From Pseudomonas putida (lineage in GTDB: Bacteria; Pseudomonadota; Gammaproteobacteria; Pseudomonadales; Pseudomonadaceae): a DNA stretch of 64,000 nucleotides. Shown here one piece after another: positions 34,109 to 43,109 of the stretch. The translations under genes were made by a program, and so were the position numbers. Position 1 is the first letter of the stretch. Every line of letters starts with the position of its first letter. The stretch covers positions 2,392,001-2,456,000 of the forward strand of contig NZ_CP109603.1 in NCBI RefSeq assembly GCF_025905425.1, in the 5' to 3' direction. The notes below the pieces were generated by a model. That model was not told where the DNA came from, did not search any database, and was given only the letters and a program-made list of their open reading frames with translations.

Positions 34109-35166
34109 CTTATCCGGTACTAATCCGATGATTTGACAGGTGAGGATAGTGGAGTGGTAGATGCACGCAAATTTCGGCTAGGCAGCTTCCAAGCGGTGGC
34201 AAGGCCAGGAGGAAGTTGAGTATTAGATATATTGACATTTCTTCAGAAATTACAAAAAAACTCCAACTAAAAAAAGCTTATAGAGATCATCAAGTTAAAA
34301 ATCACGAAATTCACGCACATTCAATATATATTTAACCCGAATGATTAAGTCCTGAACATAAAGCTCGCCTTTTTCATTCCTAAACCGTCTAACCTCCGAA
34401 CGTAAATATTCGGTCGTTGGAGCAGATCTTGGACGGGAATGGCATTTCCCATACCTGTCGTATTGCGACATACGCATAAAAGTGCGCTTGTGGATCTGCC
34501 GTTGGGGCCGGTGTGTTTCTCGGCTTGGGACGACGATTGGTTCCTGGTAGCTACCTGCGGTGGGCGGAACGAGGGAAGAGTTGTGACGAATCTGGTGTAG
34601 GTACTGCGTTCTTGTTGTTCATTCTTGAACGCACCGTGCTGGGCGAGTAGAAGGCGCACACCTTGTCATTTCGGTTACGTCCCAGGTTTCAGGGCTTGCG
34701 GGCTACCAAGCGCTAACAATCTTCAACGGCTTATCTGGTGTTGGCGCCATACACATCACCACTTTCCTCCCGGTTCACGGGCTTTCGAGTGCAATGGGAT
34801 CCCCTGAGAAAGACGTCTTGGATCGTAGAGTTTTATCGGTATTGCGCCCATTAGGCTATCCAACCAATCCATGAAACACCTGCGCACCTGGAATCACACT
34901 GCGGGCTCAGGAGTACATCGAACCCGTGTGACATAAGACCGGAAGACAGACTCTTATGCGGGATAAGCCCGGAAAAAAGACTTCGTTTTTCCGCCGATAT
35001 AGCGACAGGAAGGGTTAACATATTGTTTTTAAAAGGGATTGTGGGCGTCCGATTTTATTTCAACGTTTACATGTGCTCCTCTCAGATTCATGGGCTACTG
35101 CACATTGGCTGAAGTGATCGGCCTGCGAAACTGGCCGATCCACCAATTATTGGATTACTTTTTATA
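34109..35166. other. upstream region of the transposase and candidate transposon end
   Basis: About 1 kb without a convincing gene. The part nearest the transposase (34200-34480) is AT-rich and includes a palindrome-like TGTCGTATTGCGACA (34456-34470). A minus-strand frame at 34295-34477 ends in a protein-like stretch (LRSEVRRFRNEKGELYVQ) but lacks a ribosome binding site. An imperfect 9-bp hairpin lies at 34710-34747. The direct repeats and the proposed end are listed separately. From 35008 to 35166 I see nothing except the 3' end region of the AAA+ gene. Confidence 0.5.
34933..34982. repeat. two 20-bp direct repeats, candidate TnsB-binding sites
   Basis: ATAAGACCGGAAGACAGACT (34933-34952) and ATAAGCCCGGAAAAAAGACT (34963-34982) match at 17 of 20 positions with a 30-base period. 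They are followed at 34991-35007 by a sequence that reads TGTCGCTATATCGGCGG from the outside inward. Spaced direct copies of a ~20-bp site ending in TGT...ACA-type termini are the hallmark of Tn7-like transposon ends. Confidence 0.5.
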
Positions 35167-37821
35167 TTATTTTTTGTGGGTGTCCGTGCTCCATTTTCTT
35201 GCATCCTTACTTATAGACTCTGCGGCTGAGCTCATAGCCAGCGCAGTTAGAGCAAACCGTCCGAACATACCGCCGACTTGCACTCCCAGTGCCTGTTTAA
35301 TAAGCGTTGAGTCGCTGTTCTCCAGGACGCCTCTTGCGACCTTGCAAAGCTCAGCATTCCTAACCATCGCTAGTCTGACGTTCAGATTCTCATCGCTTGC
35401 GAGAGCAACCTGCATGTAATCGGGAAGCCCTGACCGGCTCGCTAGATCCTTTTTGAACTCGACAGTTTTTCCAGCCAACTCCTTCAGCATCGAGTTGTCA
35501 TCAACCACACCAGCCATTTCCAAAAACGTGCCGACTTGCCCGTGATTGGACTCGAGCACGAGCGACCGGGCGTTCTCAGTGAGCCGCGGATTATTGGCAA
35601 GTGCATCAAGAACTCCATCCTCCTCGTCCTCGGCGAGTGTAATCTGGAGACTTTCCGGTAGGTCGGCATTCCGTGCAACAGACTGTCTCACCAGCGGGTT
35701 GTCATCCTCAACTAAAGCCGTCAAGGTGTCGTGACTTAAGCCAGCACATTTAGCGAGGTTTATTTTTTGGTTATCTCGGAGCCGTGGGAAAATATTCTCC
35801 ATTGCCGCATTGCAAAGGCCTGGATTGGCAACGAGAGCCTCTCCGACTTGGTTGGCGTACTCATAGCTGAGTTTGAGTTGATGCGCCTCGGGTAAACCAA
35901 TGCACCCAGCGAGAGTGGCACGCACTTTTACGTCATCATCAGCGATGAGATATTCAGCCAGCCCAAGGGCATGCGCACTTTTGGCAATTGCGAAACGGAT
36001 CCCTGCTTCAAAGCTCCTGTCCTTGAGATGGTGCGAGAGGAGATCCAACGGTGCGTTCTGATTCTCACAGGCTAGCTGGAGCAGCTCCGAGTTGAAGTCT
36101 GGCGCCCCAGCCCGAATGTTGATTCGTATAGACAGCAGACGCTCAGGGCACCGTGGATTGGCGTAGGCCGCCTTCTGAACGGCAATCTGTGGGTCTGTGA
36201 CCAATTTTTCGAGGAGGTCGGTTGGGCAATCTCTTGATTTGGCCACATCCTCACGTTTGAGCTGATTAGGGTCGTCCGCCATACGAATCATCTGGGCGAC
36301 GCTCATGCCTCCCTGATTGGACGCAGGGCGTAATTTCAGCTTCTCGAATAGCTCCTCATAGCGACCTACCTGCTCCCGGAGCGTCTCTCGCAACGACACA
36401 GTGGATTGAATTGCATTGAGCAGAAGCTGCTGATCCAGAGCCTTGTTGTCAATGAATGCGGTCGTGACTGCCTCCCCAACCGCATTCTCAATATCCGCTC
36501 CGCAGTAATCGCGGCAGGCATCCACTAGCACATCAAGATCCAGACCTTCGCTGGTCTGCTTCGCTTTGGCCAAGTGAATTTCAAGGATCGATTTCCGCTC
36601 TTCTCCGCTAGGAAAGCCCACGTAGAAAATTTCATCGAACCGCCCTTTCCGAAGCAGCTCTGGAGGAAGAGCTGTGATGTCGTTCGCTGTAGCGATGACG
36701 AAGACTGCTCCGGACTTTTCCTGCATCCAGGTCAGAAAATAACCCAAGAGCCGCGATGACACCTCGGAGCCTGAATTCCCCATGCCGACGAAGGCTTTCT
36801 CTAGCTCATCAACCCAAAGGATGCAGGGGCTGACTGTCTCCGCCATCGACAACGCACGACGCATATTATGCTCTGACTCGCCTACGTACTTACCGAGAAG
36901 AGAGCCAATGTCCAGGCGCAGCAGAGGCATCTGGAACAGGTCAGCTGCAACCTTTGCAGTTAATGATTTCCCGCAGCCCGGCATGCCGGCGATTAGCACC
37001 CCTTTGGGTGGCGTTACTCCACTCGCGAGTGCCTGATCTAAGCGCTGGAGAACCTGGCCACGTTGCTGCAGCCACTCCTTGAGTCGGTGCAAACCTCCGA
37101 TATCAGAGGCACGAACGTTGGCGTCGACCATCTCCAGGACACCGCTCTTGGCGATGATCTGCTTTTTCTCGGAAAGAATCATGGTGAAGTCGGATTGAGT
37201 GATCGACTCACCTGGTCTAACGGCCATTCTGAGCACCTGCCGCACTTCCCGCGCAGTCAGTCCGCTTAGGCCAGACACGATGCCTGCGCTCAAATGATCG
37301 GGGACAGAGGCTTCGTTCTCTATGAGGATCTCACTGAGTAATTGGCGGATCGTGCTCCGGTCTGGTAAAGGCAAATTCAGCAATGTGACTTGGGACTCAA
37401 GGGAGCCAGGAATGGTGAACGATGCTCCTACCAAGAGCACGGCACATTGACCGCTATGATGCCGTTCGATGCGATTCAACAGCTGTTTCAGGCGAGCAGT
37501 GGCGAGAGGGTTTTGCTCAAGGGCCTGATTCGCGTCCTTAACAACGATTAGGCAGCCATCGAGTTCGTCATCATCGAGCAACTCGGGCAGGCACGTCTCG
37601 AGGTCTGTTCGCGCTGACCGCAAATCAGATGCGAGTGGTCGTTTGGTATCAAACTTTACCCACCCGTGCCCCATGTTCCACTCTTGAACGCGCGTCATGG
37701 ATAGTGCTGGCGCTACATCTCTGATGAAGTCATCGACGCGCTCTTCCTCGTTGCTGACAAGGTAAATTGCCGGGGATCCTGCATGGACATGCTGACAGAA
37801 CTGCTGCTTCAGGTCGTTCAT
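35167..37821 (-). CDS. Ycf46-like AAA+ ATPase with C-terminal LRV-like repeats
   Basis: An 884-residue protein in three parts. Residues about 1-250 look like a degenerate first AAA-type domain ([31 protein letters not shown]), as in Ycf46 and related two-domain proteins. Residues about 255-490 form an active AAA+ module: [20 protein letters not shown] (Walker A), [31 protein letters not shown] (Walker B), [20 protein letters not shown] (sensor 1/Arg finger). From about residue 505 to 830 there are repeated helical units of LRV style ([37 protein letters not shown]), probably a recognition scaffold. It begins 6 bases after the stop of the nuclease-like gene, so the two form an operon. The ring ATPase plus solenoid suggests a sensor/remodeller controlling the neighbour. 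Confidence 0.75.
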   Translation of the reverse strand: MNDLKQQFCQHVHAGSPAIYLVSNEEERVDDFIRDVAPALSMTRVQEWNMGHGWVKFDTKRPLASDLRSARTDLETCLPELLDDDELDGCLIVVKDANQALEQNPLATARLKQLLNRIERHHSGQCAVLLVGASFTIPGSLESQVTLLNLPLPDRSTIRQLLSEILIENEASVPDHLSAGIVSGLSGLTAREVRQVLRMAVRPGESITQSDFTMILSEKKQIIAKSGVLEMVDANVRASDIGGLHRLKEWLQQRGQVLQRLDQALASGVTPPKGVLIAGMPGCGKSLTAKVAADLFQMPLLRLDIGSLLGKYVGESEHNMRRALSMAETVSPCILWVDELEKAFVGMGNSGSEVSSRLLGYFLTWMQEKSGAVFVIATANDITALPPELLRKGRFDEIFYVGFPSGEERKSILEIHLAKAKQTSEGLDLDVLVDACRDYCGADIENAVGEAVTTAFIDNKALDQQLLLNAIQSTVSLRETLREQVGRYEELFEKLKLRPASNQGGMSVAQMIRMADDPNQLKREDVAKSRDCPTDLLEKLVTDPQIAVQKAAYANPRCPERLLSIRINIRAGAPDFNSELLQLACENQNAPLDLLSHHLKDRSFEAGIRFAIAKSAHALGLAEYLIADDDVKVRATLAGCIGLPEAHQLKLSYEYANQVGEALVANPGLCNAAMENIFPRLRDNQKINLAKCAGLSHDTLTALVEDDNPLVRQSVARNADLPESLQITLAEDEEDGVLDALANNPRLTENARSLVLESNHGQVGTFLEMAGVVDDNSMLKELAGKTVEFKKDLASRSGLPDYMQVALASDENLNVRLAMVRNAELCKVARGVLENSDSTLIKQALGVQVGGMFGRFALTALAMSSAAESISKDARKWSTDTHKK

Positions 37822-37827
37822 AAATGA

Positions 37828-39420
37828 TCACCAAAACTTCAATGCGTCGAAGACTTTGTTAGCGACACGGCTCACGCCCTCGCAGACGTCAACAACCGTA
37901 GCAACGACCACTTTGGCGCCCGCCGTGACGATTCGTTTCCCTGCCTCGTAGATCGCCTCCCCAGCAGCATTACCTGCAAGGCCCCCAACAACGCCGCCAA
38001 TTAGCCCCCCAGCGGCAATACCGACTGGGCCGAAGCAAGCACCAAATGCAGCGCCCTCTGCTGCCCCTTTTGTTGCAGCCAGGAGCGAAACTACCCCACT
38101 GGTAGTGACCTGCCCCATTGCGTCTACTGCCTCGGGGCCACTGAGCTCGCCCTTGGCAAAGCGGTAAAGACACTTGGCATTTTCCAGGCCCAGGTGTGCC
38201 ATGTTCGCGATTACACCGGCAGGGGTGTTCTTACCTACCTTAAGCCAACCATTTTTCACTGCGACGACTAGCGCGCCGCTTACAGCAACTTGAACCCCGA
38301 CCTGCGTTGCTCCTTTAGCACTGCTGCTCAGGAATTCCTGCAAGTCTTCAGTCAGCGCAGGGTTTTCTTGCCCACTCAGACCATTCCAGATCCTGCGTCC
38401 AAAGACCCGAATCCCTTGTAACCCAGCAACGAATCCAGCGCTTATCAATGCCTGTTTGCCGATCTGCTTTGCAACAGTTAGCCGGTTAGCATCACTCCAT
38501 TCGTATTGACTTGCTTCTTGCTCACGCTGAGCGCGCTCCTGCAACTGCTTGGCTTCTTCCTTCGTCAGCGGCCGTGAGCTTACGCCATCGATACTGATGG
38601 TTTCGCTGGAGTTATGTACTTCATTTCCATGCCCCTTGGGGACGAGCTTGCGCTGTCCTCGATAATCGCCCTTTTCGAACAAAGCACCCGTGGACTCAGC
38701 GTCCTGACCGTACTTGGACTGATAACGACGAACCAGCTTCCCGTTCTCATCGTAGATCCCAATATCCATTGAGTTCTTGCCGAACCCACCATTCCCGGTT
38801 TCAGGTGTTAAGACCTTTGCTCGGTATGAGCTTCCTTGGGCAGCAGCGTCGATATTGAAGGTCGAAGCATGGTGTTGCTCAGCAATGAAGCCATCAAGGT
38901 TATAGGCCTGGCTAATCCCTCCATCCTTACGAAGGATGGTGCTCAGCGCGTCATTGGTTGCATCTGCTAGGGCTCGGTCTATACGAGCCGCATAGGCCGT
39001 TAGCTCTACATTGCCCTGAGTTGCGGCGCTCTCCTCAAGGCGCCGAGCTAACCAGCTGGATCCGCTATTACCCTTCTCGAGATGGGTTTGAAGCGAACCA
39101 TGGAGCCGATTTGCGACCTCCGTGCTTTCAATGACCTCAAGTGCAATTTCTCGAGCTTCCCCAGGATGGCTCCAGCTCAAGACATGTCGCTGAAGCTCTT
39201 GAGTCAGCCAATGATCCAAGGGGACGAGGTCTTTGTGTTTTTCGTACGACTTGAGGAACGAGGTGACCATAGCCCCCGTCTGCAAAGCGGCTGCCTCAGT
39301 GGAGAAACCCTCAATTTCGAGACGGTCTGCTTGAAGCTCTTGCTGTGCATGATCCTGCAATGCATCTGGATCGACCAACGACTGACCATGATGGGCAGCG
39401 TGGATAGAAAGATCGGTCAC
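37828..39420 (-). CDS. PD-(D/E)xK-like nuclease domain fused to a glycine-zipper C-terminus
   Basis: It starts at a GTG (39420) with AAAGGATT upstream at good spacing; 530 residues. The N-terminal 165 residues are helical. The central part (about 172-250) has the ingredients of a PD-(D/E)xK-type nuclease: a Glu-bearing helix (DGFIAEQHHASTFN), then NSMDIGIYDENG with the Asp, and RRYQSKYG giving a QxK catalytic pair, followed by KGDYRGQRKLVPKGHG. The C-terminal 200 residues contain hydrophobic helices and a dense glycine zipper (about residues 455-500, e.g. GGLIGGVVGGLAGNAAGEAI), as in membrane-inserting or pore-forming proteins. Nuclease and membrane modules in one protein is an effector-like architecture. 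No family name is recognised; it is the first gene of a two-gene operon with the AAA+ protein. Confidence 0.65.
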   Translation of the reverse strand: MTDLSIHAAHHGQSLVDPDALQDHAQQELQADRLEIEGFSTEAAALQTGAMVTSFLKSYEKHKDLVPLDHWLTQELQRHVLSWSHPGEAREIALEVIESTEVANRLHGSLQTHLEKGNSGSSWLARRLEESAATQGNVELTAYAARIDRALADATNDALSTILRKDGGISQAYNLDGFIAEQHHASTFNIDAAAQGSSYRAKVLTPETGNGGFGKNSMDIGIYDENGKLVRRYQSKYGQDAESTGALFEKGDYRGQRKLVPKGHGNEVHNSSETISIDGVSSRPLTKEEAKQLQERAQREQEASQYEWSDANRLTVAKQIGKQALISAGFVAGLQGIRVFGRRIWNGLSGQENPALTEDLQEFLSSSAKGATQVGVQVAVSGALVVAVKNGWLKVGKNTPAGVIANMAHLGLENAKCLYRFAKGELSGPEAVDAMGQVTTSGVVSLLAATKGAAEGAAFGACFGPVGIAAGGLIGGVVGGLAGNAAGEAIYEAGKRIVTAGAKVVVATVVDVCEGVSRVANKVFDALKFW

Positions 39421-39759
39421 TGTGAATCCTTTCCCATAAGAGTGATGGCAAATGGCAATACCTTACCATCATATAGACACTATCTGGCTTACATGCGACG
39501 GTGTTAAGCCTCCACGAGTGCCTGTCGGTGGATCTAGCCTCCACTTCTTTTCGACTCATCTCTTTCTGAAGTCTGACTAGGCTTGACGCCCTTCGCTCAA
39601 GCGCTCGACCCTTTCATTCACGTGCTAGGCGTGAAGCCCTTTAGATTCAAGGCTTACACCAAAAATGGATTGTTAAGCGTCAATGGAGTTAGGGTATAGG
39701 GTGTATATAGGTCGCCTGCGAGGGGATGCACTTCGAGTGCTATTGCCAGTGGACAAGAA
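39421..39759. other. divergent intergenic region with direct repeats
   Basis: About 340 bases between the leftward nuclease/AAA+ operon and the rightward histidine phosphatase. It must hold the promoters for both. The notable feature is a pair of 17-bp direct repeats (listed separately). Two further short echoes occur (AAGCCTCCAC and TAGCCTCCAC, about 39506 and 39536). This is also where the sequence passes from island-like to core-like composition. Confidence 0.5.
39577..39641. repeat. 17-bp direct repeats upstream of the nuclease/AAA+ operon
   Basis: CTAGGCTTGACGCCCTT (39577-39593) and CTAGGCGTGAAGCCCTT (39625-39641) match at 15 of 17 positions, 48 bases apart. They lie about 160 bases upstream of the nuclease-like gene's GTG and could be regulator-binding sites or traces of an insertion boundary. 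Confidence 0.5.
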
Positions 39760-40440
39760 ATGTCAATGAAGAAGGTCAGGTTAGTACGTCATGGAGAGAG
39801 TGCGGCAAATGCGGGCGCCGCGACGCTCGATCACGCAAGTATTCCGCTTACCGAGAAAGGTCTTCGGCAGGCCGAGCGGGTAGCGCAGTCCATTACCCAG
39901 CTTCCCGAGCTGGTCATCACCTCGCCCTTTACACGGGCCCAGGCGACAGCGGCTGTAACGGTTTGTGTGCACCCGACTGTTCCACTCGAAGTCTGGCCTA
40001 TCGAGGAGTTCACTTACCTCGACCCTGCCATCTGCGTGAACACCACCGTCGAGCAACGCAAGTCTTGGGTCGACCACTACTGGGCAAGATCAGATCCCTC
40101 CTACAGGGATGGCGAAGGTGCTGAGTCGTTCCTCGATTTCGTTGGCCGCGCGCGAGCATTTCTAGATCGCCTTGCAGCGTATCCCGCACAAGACATTCTG
40201 GTGTTTTCTCATGGCCAATTCCTCAACGCAGTAGTCTGGCTGATCGAAAGCAGACCCCATCAGATTGATGACCTGGCGATGCTCGACTGGCGCAGATTCG
40301 AGATAGAAAACCACATACCGAATGGATGCGGTTACATCGTGTCATGCTCCCCAAACGCGTCGATTTCGTGGTCACGCAGCCACTCACTCAACCTTGATGG
40401 TGCGCGACGGCCGTCTGCTTCCCGTCGACTACCTTTCTGA
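39760..40440 (+). CDS. histidine phosphatase family protein (phosphoglycerate-mutase-like)
   Basis: A 226-residue protein. The branch-1 histidine phosphatase signature VRLVRHGESAANAG lies at residues about 6-19 (RHG, catalytic His). A second basic site, TSPFTRAQATA, follows, then the acid/Glu region GEGAESFLDFVGRARAFLDR and the second catalytic His in ILVFSHGQFLNAV. Such enzymes remove phosphate from small metabolites, sugars or proteins; the substrate is not evident. The last 30 residues (after NGCGYIVSC) look poorly conserved. Starts at 39760 or two codons later (MKKVRLV) are both possible. It stands alone, converging with the thymidylate-kinase-like gene. Confidence 0.8.
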   Translation: MSMKKVRLVRHGESAANAGAATLDHASIPLTEKGLRQAERVAQSITQLPELVITSPFTRAQATAAVTVCVHPTVPLEVWPIEEFTYLDPAICVNTTVEQRKSWVDHYWARSDPSYRDGEGAESFLDFVGRARAFLDRLAAYPAQDILVFSHGQFLNAVVWLIESRPHQIDDLAMLDWRRFEIENHIPNGCGYIVSCSPNASISWSRSHSLNLDGARRPSASRRLPF

Positions 40441-40460
40441 CGCTAGCCACAGCGAAAGGC

Positions 40461-41084
40461 CTAGCCACTCTGGCGGCGTTGCACCCTGTAAATCTCCGAA
40501 ACCACCTGCATCGTCGCCTCTTCCACCGTCCCTTCATTACGGCACAAAACCCACCCCTGCTCCGCAACCGCCCGCTCAAACGCCTCGGTACTGGCCACCT
40601 GCTCCCCCAGGTTGAACATCACCGTACTCCCCAACCCACGTGACCGCGCCGCTGCCCTCGCCCACGAAACCTCAGGGTCAGTGACAACCCCGACATGCAC
40701 GTCAGGCACGCGCACGTTTCGATCCATGTTCAACCGCAGAATCTGCGCAAACGGTACTGTCCGCCGAAACGCTGCGTCGGAGGGGTACCAGCGATCGATC
40801 AAGATGATGCTGCCCAATGGCTGCTTAGGCAGCACATGCTGAGTAATCCAGCTACGGCTATCGGCCAGGCGCTCACAAACCCCCAGCTCCAGGTCCTGGC
40901 AGGGGTTTCTGGCGAGTTTGTTGACCAAGGCCATGGTTTCCCCCCTGTTGGGGTCGTTATTTCGCTCGCACAGCCGGATCACCTTGTGGTTGTCGGCCCT
41001 CAGTACTTTCGTAATGGCCTCCAACAAGGTGGTCTTGCCGGTGCCTTTGGGGCCATCCAGAGAAACAAACAGCGGACGATTCAT
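40461..41084 (-). CDS. thymidylate-kinase-like P-loop kinase
   Basis: A 207-residue P-loop protein: FVSLDGPKGTGKTTLLEAI (Walker A), then a lid/acceptor region with ILIDRWYPSDAAFRR, where DRW resembles the DR(Y/F) motif of dTMP kinase, and VHVGVVTDPEVSWARAAAR in place of the usual dTMP-kinase LxxxPE segment. It differs enough from the housekeeping dTMP kinase (tmk) that it is probably a paralogue acting on another nucleoside monophosphate or a related small molecule. It is convergent with the histidine phosphatase (20-base gap) and is preceded by a lipoprotein gene on the same strand (14-base gap). Confidence 0.7.
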   Translation of the reverse strand: MNRPLFVSLDGPKGTGKTTLLEAITKVLRADNHKVIRLCERNNDPNRGETMALVNKLARNPCQDLELGVCERLADSRSWITQHVLPKQPLGSIILIDRWYPSDAAFRRTVPFAQILRLNMDRNVRVPDVHVGVVTDPEVSWARAAARSRGLGSTVMFNLGEQVASTEAFERAVAEQGWVLCRNEGTVEEATMQVVSEIYRVQRRQSG

Positions 41085-41098
41085 ACGTCAGGTATCAC

Positions 41099-41521
41099 TC
41101 ACATAAGACAATAGAACTCGCTAACCTCTGCAACCATCTTGCCCTGGGCATCGTACAGCCGCGCCTCAGGCGTCAAGGCCATGGAGCGCGCCTCCAGCAC
41201 ATAGCGCTGGCCCGCTTTGAAATCCGGGTAATTGAGCGTCAGGTAGCATTCGCGCACGGTGCTGCCACCCATCATGCTCATGCCTGAGCCACCGCTTGCT
41301 TCGAAGTCGAACCTGACAATCAGTTCATGGCTGCCGGGGCTAACCTGAAAGAAGCGGCCATCGCGCAGGCGTTGCTTGTCCAGCCGTTCGGCCATCAGCA
41401 CCCTGTCGTTTGGAAACGGCACCGAGAAATCGACCCAGGCCATCTGGGGATTGGCGGCCGGCATTGGCGCCTGGCAACCCGCAATCACTGTGATGGCGAG
41501 CAACAGCATCAATCTGCGCAT
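41099..41521 (-). CDS. PA0061/PA0062-type lipoprotein
   Basis: ATG 41521 gives MRRLMLLLAITVIAGCQAP, a classical lipoprotein signal peptide with lipobox VIAGC, so this start is chosen over the longer frame. The mature part is about 120 residues: MAWVDFSVPFPNDRVLMAER, SPGSHELIVRFDFEASG, a Gly/Met-rich GSGMSMMGGSTVRECYLTLN and YDAQGKMVAEVSEFYCLM. The set of features (AWVDF after the lipobox, YVLEARSM, two late cysteines) matches the small Pseudomonas family annotated PA0061/PA0062. Function unknown; envelope-located. Confidence 0.65.
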   Translation of the reverse strand: MRRLMLLLAITVIAGCQAPMPAANPQMAWVDFSVPFPNDRVLMAERLDKQRLRDGRFFQVSPGSHELIVRFDFEASGGSGMSMMGGSTVRECYLTLNYPDFKAGQRYVLEARSMALTPEARLYDAQGKMVAEVSEFYCLM

Positions 41522-41555
41522 GGTAGAGGCCTCATGGGATATCGATCCAGACGGT

Positions 41556-41669
41556 TCAAGCCCACTGAGCTTGCGTGGCCAACCCGAGCAGCTCGCGCAA
41601 ACCATTGATACCCAGTTTACGGTATAGACGCTTCACATAGGTGGCCGCGCTGACAGGCCGCCCCCCCAG
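41556..41669 (-). pseudogene. C-terminal fragment of a LuxR-type HTH regulator
   Basis: Read on the minus strand, the bases before the TGA at 41556-41558 encode SAATYVKRLYRKLGINGLRE followed by LLGLATQAQWA, which is the recognition helix and end of a LuxR/GerE HTH domain. A stop (TAA) lies just upstream next to a C7 run (41661-41667), and no start or sensor domain remains. It is a gene remnant about 37 codons long, between the lipoprotein and the MocR regulator. Confidence 0.7.
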
Positions 41670-41686
41670 TTACTCGGCACTGTCCT

Positions 41687-43075
41687 CTACTGCATGTCCC
41701 CTTGAGGACACAACAACACGGCCTTGAGCAATGCATCGTTCAAATAGGCCACGTTCAAGCGCGTCCAGGGGTTAACCCGTGCCTGCTCCGGCGAAAAAAT
41801 GTGCCCTGGAGCAATCATGAAACCCTTGGGCAGCAACTGCCGGGTCAGCTCCCTGGCGTCGTCGACATGGGCAAAACGGGCCCACAGATACAGGCTCTGC
41901 TCGGGCCGCGCGAACACCTCGGCGCCGATCTCGTCGAGCATCTGCAAGCCCGCCGAGGTCGCGGCTTTCAAGCGTTCCTGCAGGCGGATCACGTGCCGCA
42001 GGAAGTGCCCTTCGGTAAGGATGACGTCGACGGTGCGTTCGCACAGCTCCGAGGTGCTGGTGTGCAGGAGCATCTTGAGGTCACCCAGTTCATCGATGAC
42101 CTCTTTGCTGCCCGCGATAAAGCCCACTCTCAACGCCGCTGAAACCGACTTGGAGAAGCTGCCGACATACAGCGAGCGCTGCAGTTGATCCAGTGCCGAC
42201 ACCTTGATCGCCGAGGCCGGTTTAAAATCGGCCAAGGCATCATCGTCCACCAAAATGAAGTTGTGTTCTTCGGCCAACTGCACCAACCGATGCGCTTTGC
42301 TGGGGGAAATATCGGAGCCGGTCGGGTTATGGCCGACGGACTGAATGAAAAACAGCTTGGGCTTATGCAGGCGCAGGTGCTGCTCCAGCCCCTCGATGTC
42401 CGGCCCATCCGCCAGCCGTGGCACCGAAAGCATCCGTGCCCCTTGCAACTGCAATTTGCCGAACAGCGGGTAGTAACCGGGGTCCTCCACCAGCACGCTG
42501 TCGCCTGGGGCGATGAAGCGGCGGATGATCAGGTCCAGCGCATGGTTGGCGCCGTGGGTGGTGACAATTTGCCTGGGGCTGGCAGTGATTGCATAGCTGG
42601 CCAGCTTCTGCACCAGGTGTTGGCGCAAGCTGGCGTTGCCCAGGCGGTTGCCATAGCGAAACAGCGTGGTGACGCCGGTGCGCATGATTTGCCGGGTGAA
42701 CTTGTCCAGGCGCATGTCCATCAACCATTCCACCGGCGGGAAGCCCTCCCCCAACGGCGAATGCCCAGGCTCACGGACAAACTGCTGGCGCATCAGCCAG
42801 ATGGTGTCCATCGCCCGTGTATAAGGCAGAGGCTCTTCAGGCTCGTTGCTACGTGGCGCGCCTTGTTTGACGAAGAAACCCTGCCCATGCCGCGCCTCCA
42901 CCAGGCCTTGGGAGGCCAGCGATTCGTAGGCGTTGATCACGGTGTTTTTCGAATGGCCAAACAAACGCATGCACTCACGCAGGGACGGCAGACGCTCGCC
43001 AATGCGGTAGGTGCCATTGCCGATTTGCTCGGCCAAGGATGCTGCCAGTTGCTCTGCGAGTGTCTGCCGCGCCAT
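41687..43075 (-). CDS. MocR-type regulator (GntR HTH + aminotransferase-like domain)
   Basis: A 462-residue protein. Residues about 1-75 are a GntR winged helix (LAEQIGNGTYRIGERLPSLR, HSKNTVINAYESLASQGLVE). The remainder is a fold-type I aminotransferase-like domain, with QIVTTHGANHALDLIIRR, VLVEDPGYYPLF, VGHNPTGSDIS, LVDDDALADF and the PLP lysine in YVGSFSKSVSAALRVGF. MocR proteins use a bound PLP adduct as effector to control a neighbouring gene. It diverges from mvaA, with GTACAG-type operator repeats between them, so it is the probable regulator of mevalonate catabolism here. In P. mevalonii a different (sigma54-type) regulator was described, so this would be an alternative control. Confidence 0.85.
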   Translation of the reverse strand: MARQTLAEQLAASLAEQIGNGTYRIGERLPSLRECMRLFGHSKNTVINAYESLASQGLVEARHGQGFFVKQGAPRSNEPEEPLPYTRAMDTIWLMRQQFVREPGHSPLGEGFPPVEWLMDMRLDKFTRQIMRTGVTTLFRYGNRLGNASLRQHLVQKLASYAITASPRQIVTTHGANHALDLIIRRFIAPGDSVLVEDPGYYPLFGKLQLQGARMLSVPRLADGPDIEGLEQHLRLHKPKLFFIQSVGHNPTGSDISPSKAHRLVQLAEEHNFILVDDDALADFKPASAIKVSALDQLQRSLYVGSFSKSVSAALRVGFIAGSKEVIDELGDLKMLLHTSTSELCERTVDVILTEGHFLRHVIRLQERLKAATSAGLQMLDEIGAEVFARPEQSLYLWARFAHVDDARELTRQLLPKGFMIAPGHIFSPEQARVNPWTRLNVAYLNDALLKAVLLCPQGDMQ

Positions 43076-43109
43076 TGTCAGGTGTCCTGAATACCTTTTA
43101 TACCGGGAG

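Larger units (their letters stand above)
29172..35007 (-). mobile_element. Tn7-like/Tn5053-like transposition module
   Basis: Five genes in one orientation (transposase, TniB, degenerate ATPase, TniQ, unknown) form an operon reading leftward. Directly repeated 20-bp sites and a terminal TGTCG...-type sequence at about 34933-35007 look like the right end next to the transposase gene. No matching left end was found by eye between 1 and 29 kb. The left end may lie outside the window, in which case much of the defence island would be cargo, or it may have decayed. The module is AT-richer than its surroundings. Confidence 0.7.

Noticed and set aside
34456..34470. TGTCGTATTGCGACA as the transposon terminus
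   Set aside because: A palindrome of this kind near the transposase gene could be a regulatory site; the 34933-35007 region has repeated sites and a better terminus, so I prefer that.
34710..34747. Hairpin GCGCTAACA...TGTTGGCGC resembling an integron attC site
   Set aside because: The arms contain a mismatch, the internal spacers do not fit attC, and no integron integrase or cassette array is present.
35039..35419. 126-aa plus-strand frame over the AAA+ gene's 3' end
   Set aside because: It mostly lies antisense to the conserved AAA+/LRV protein and has no homology.
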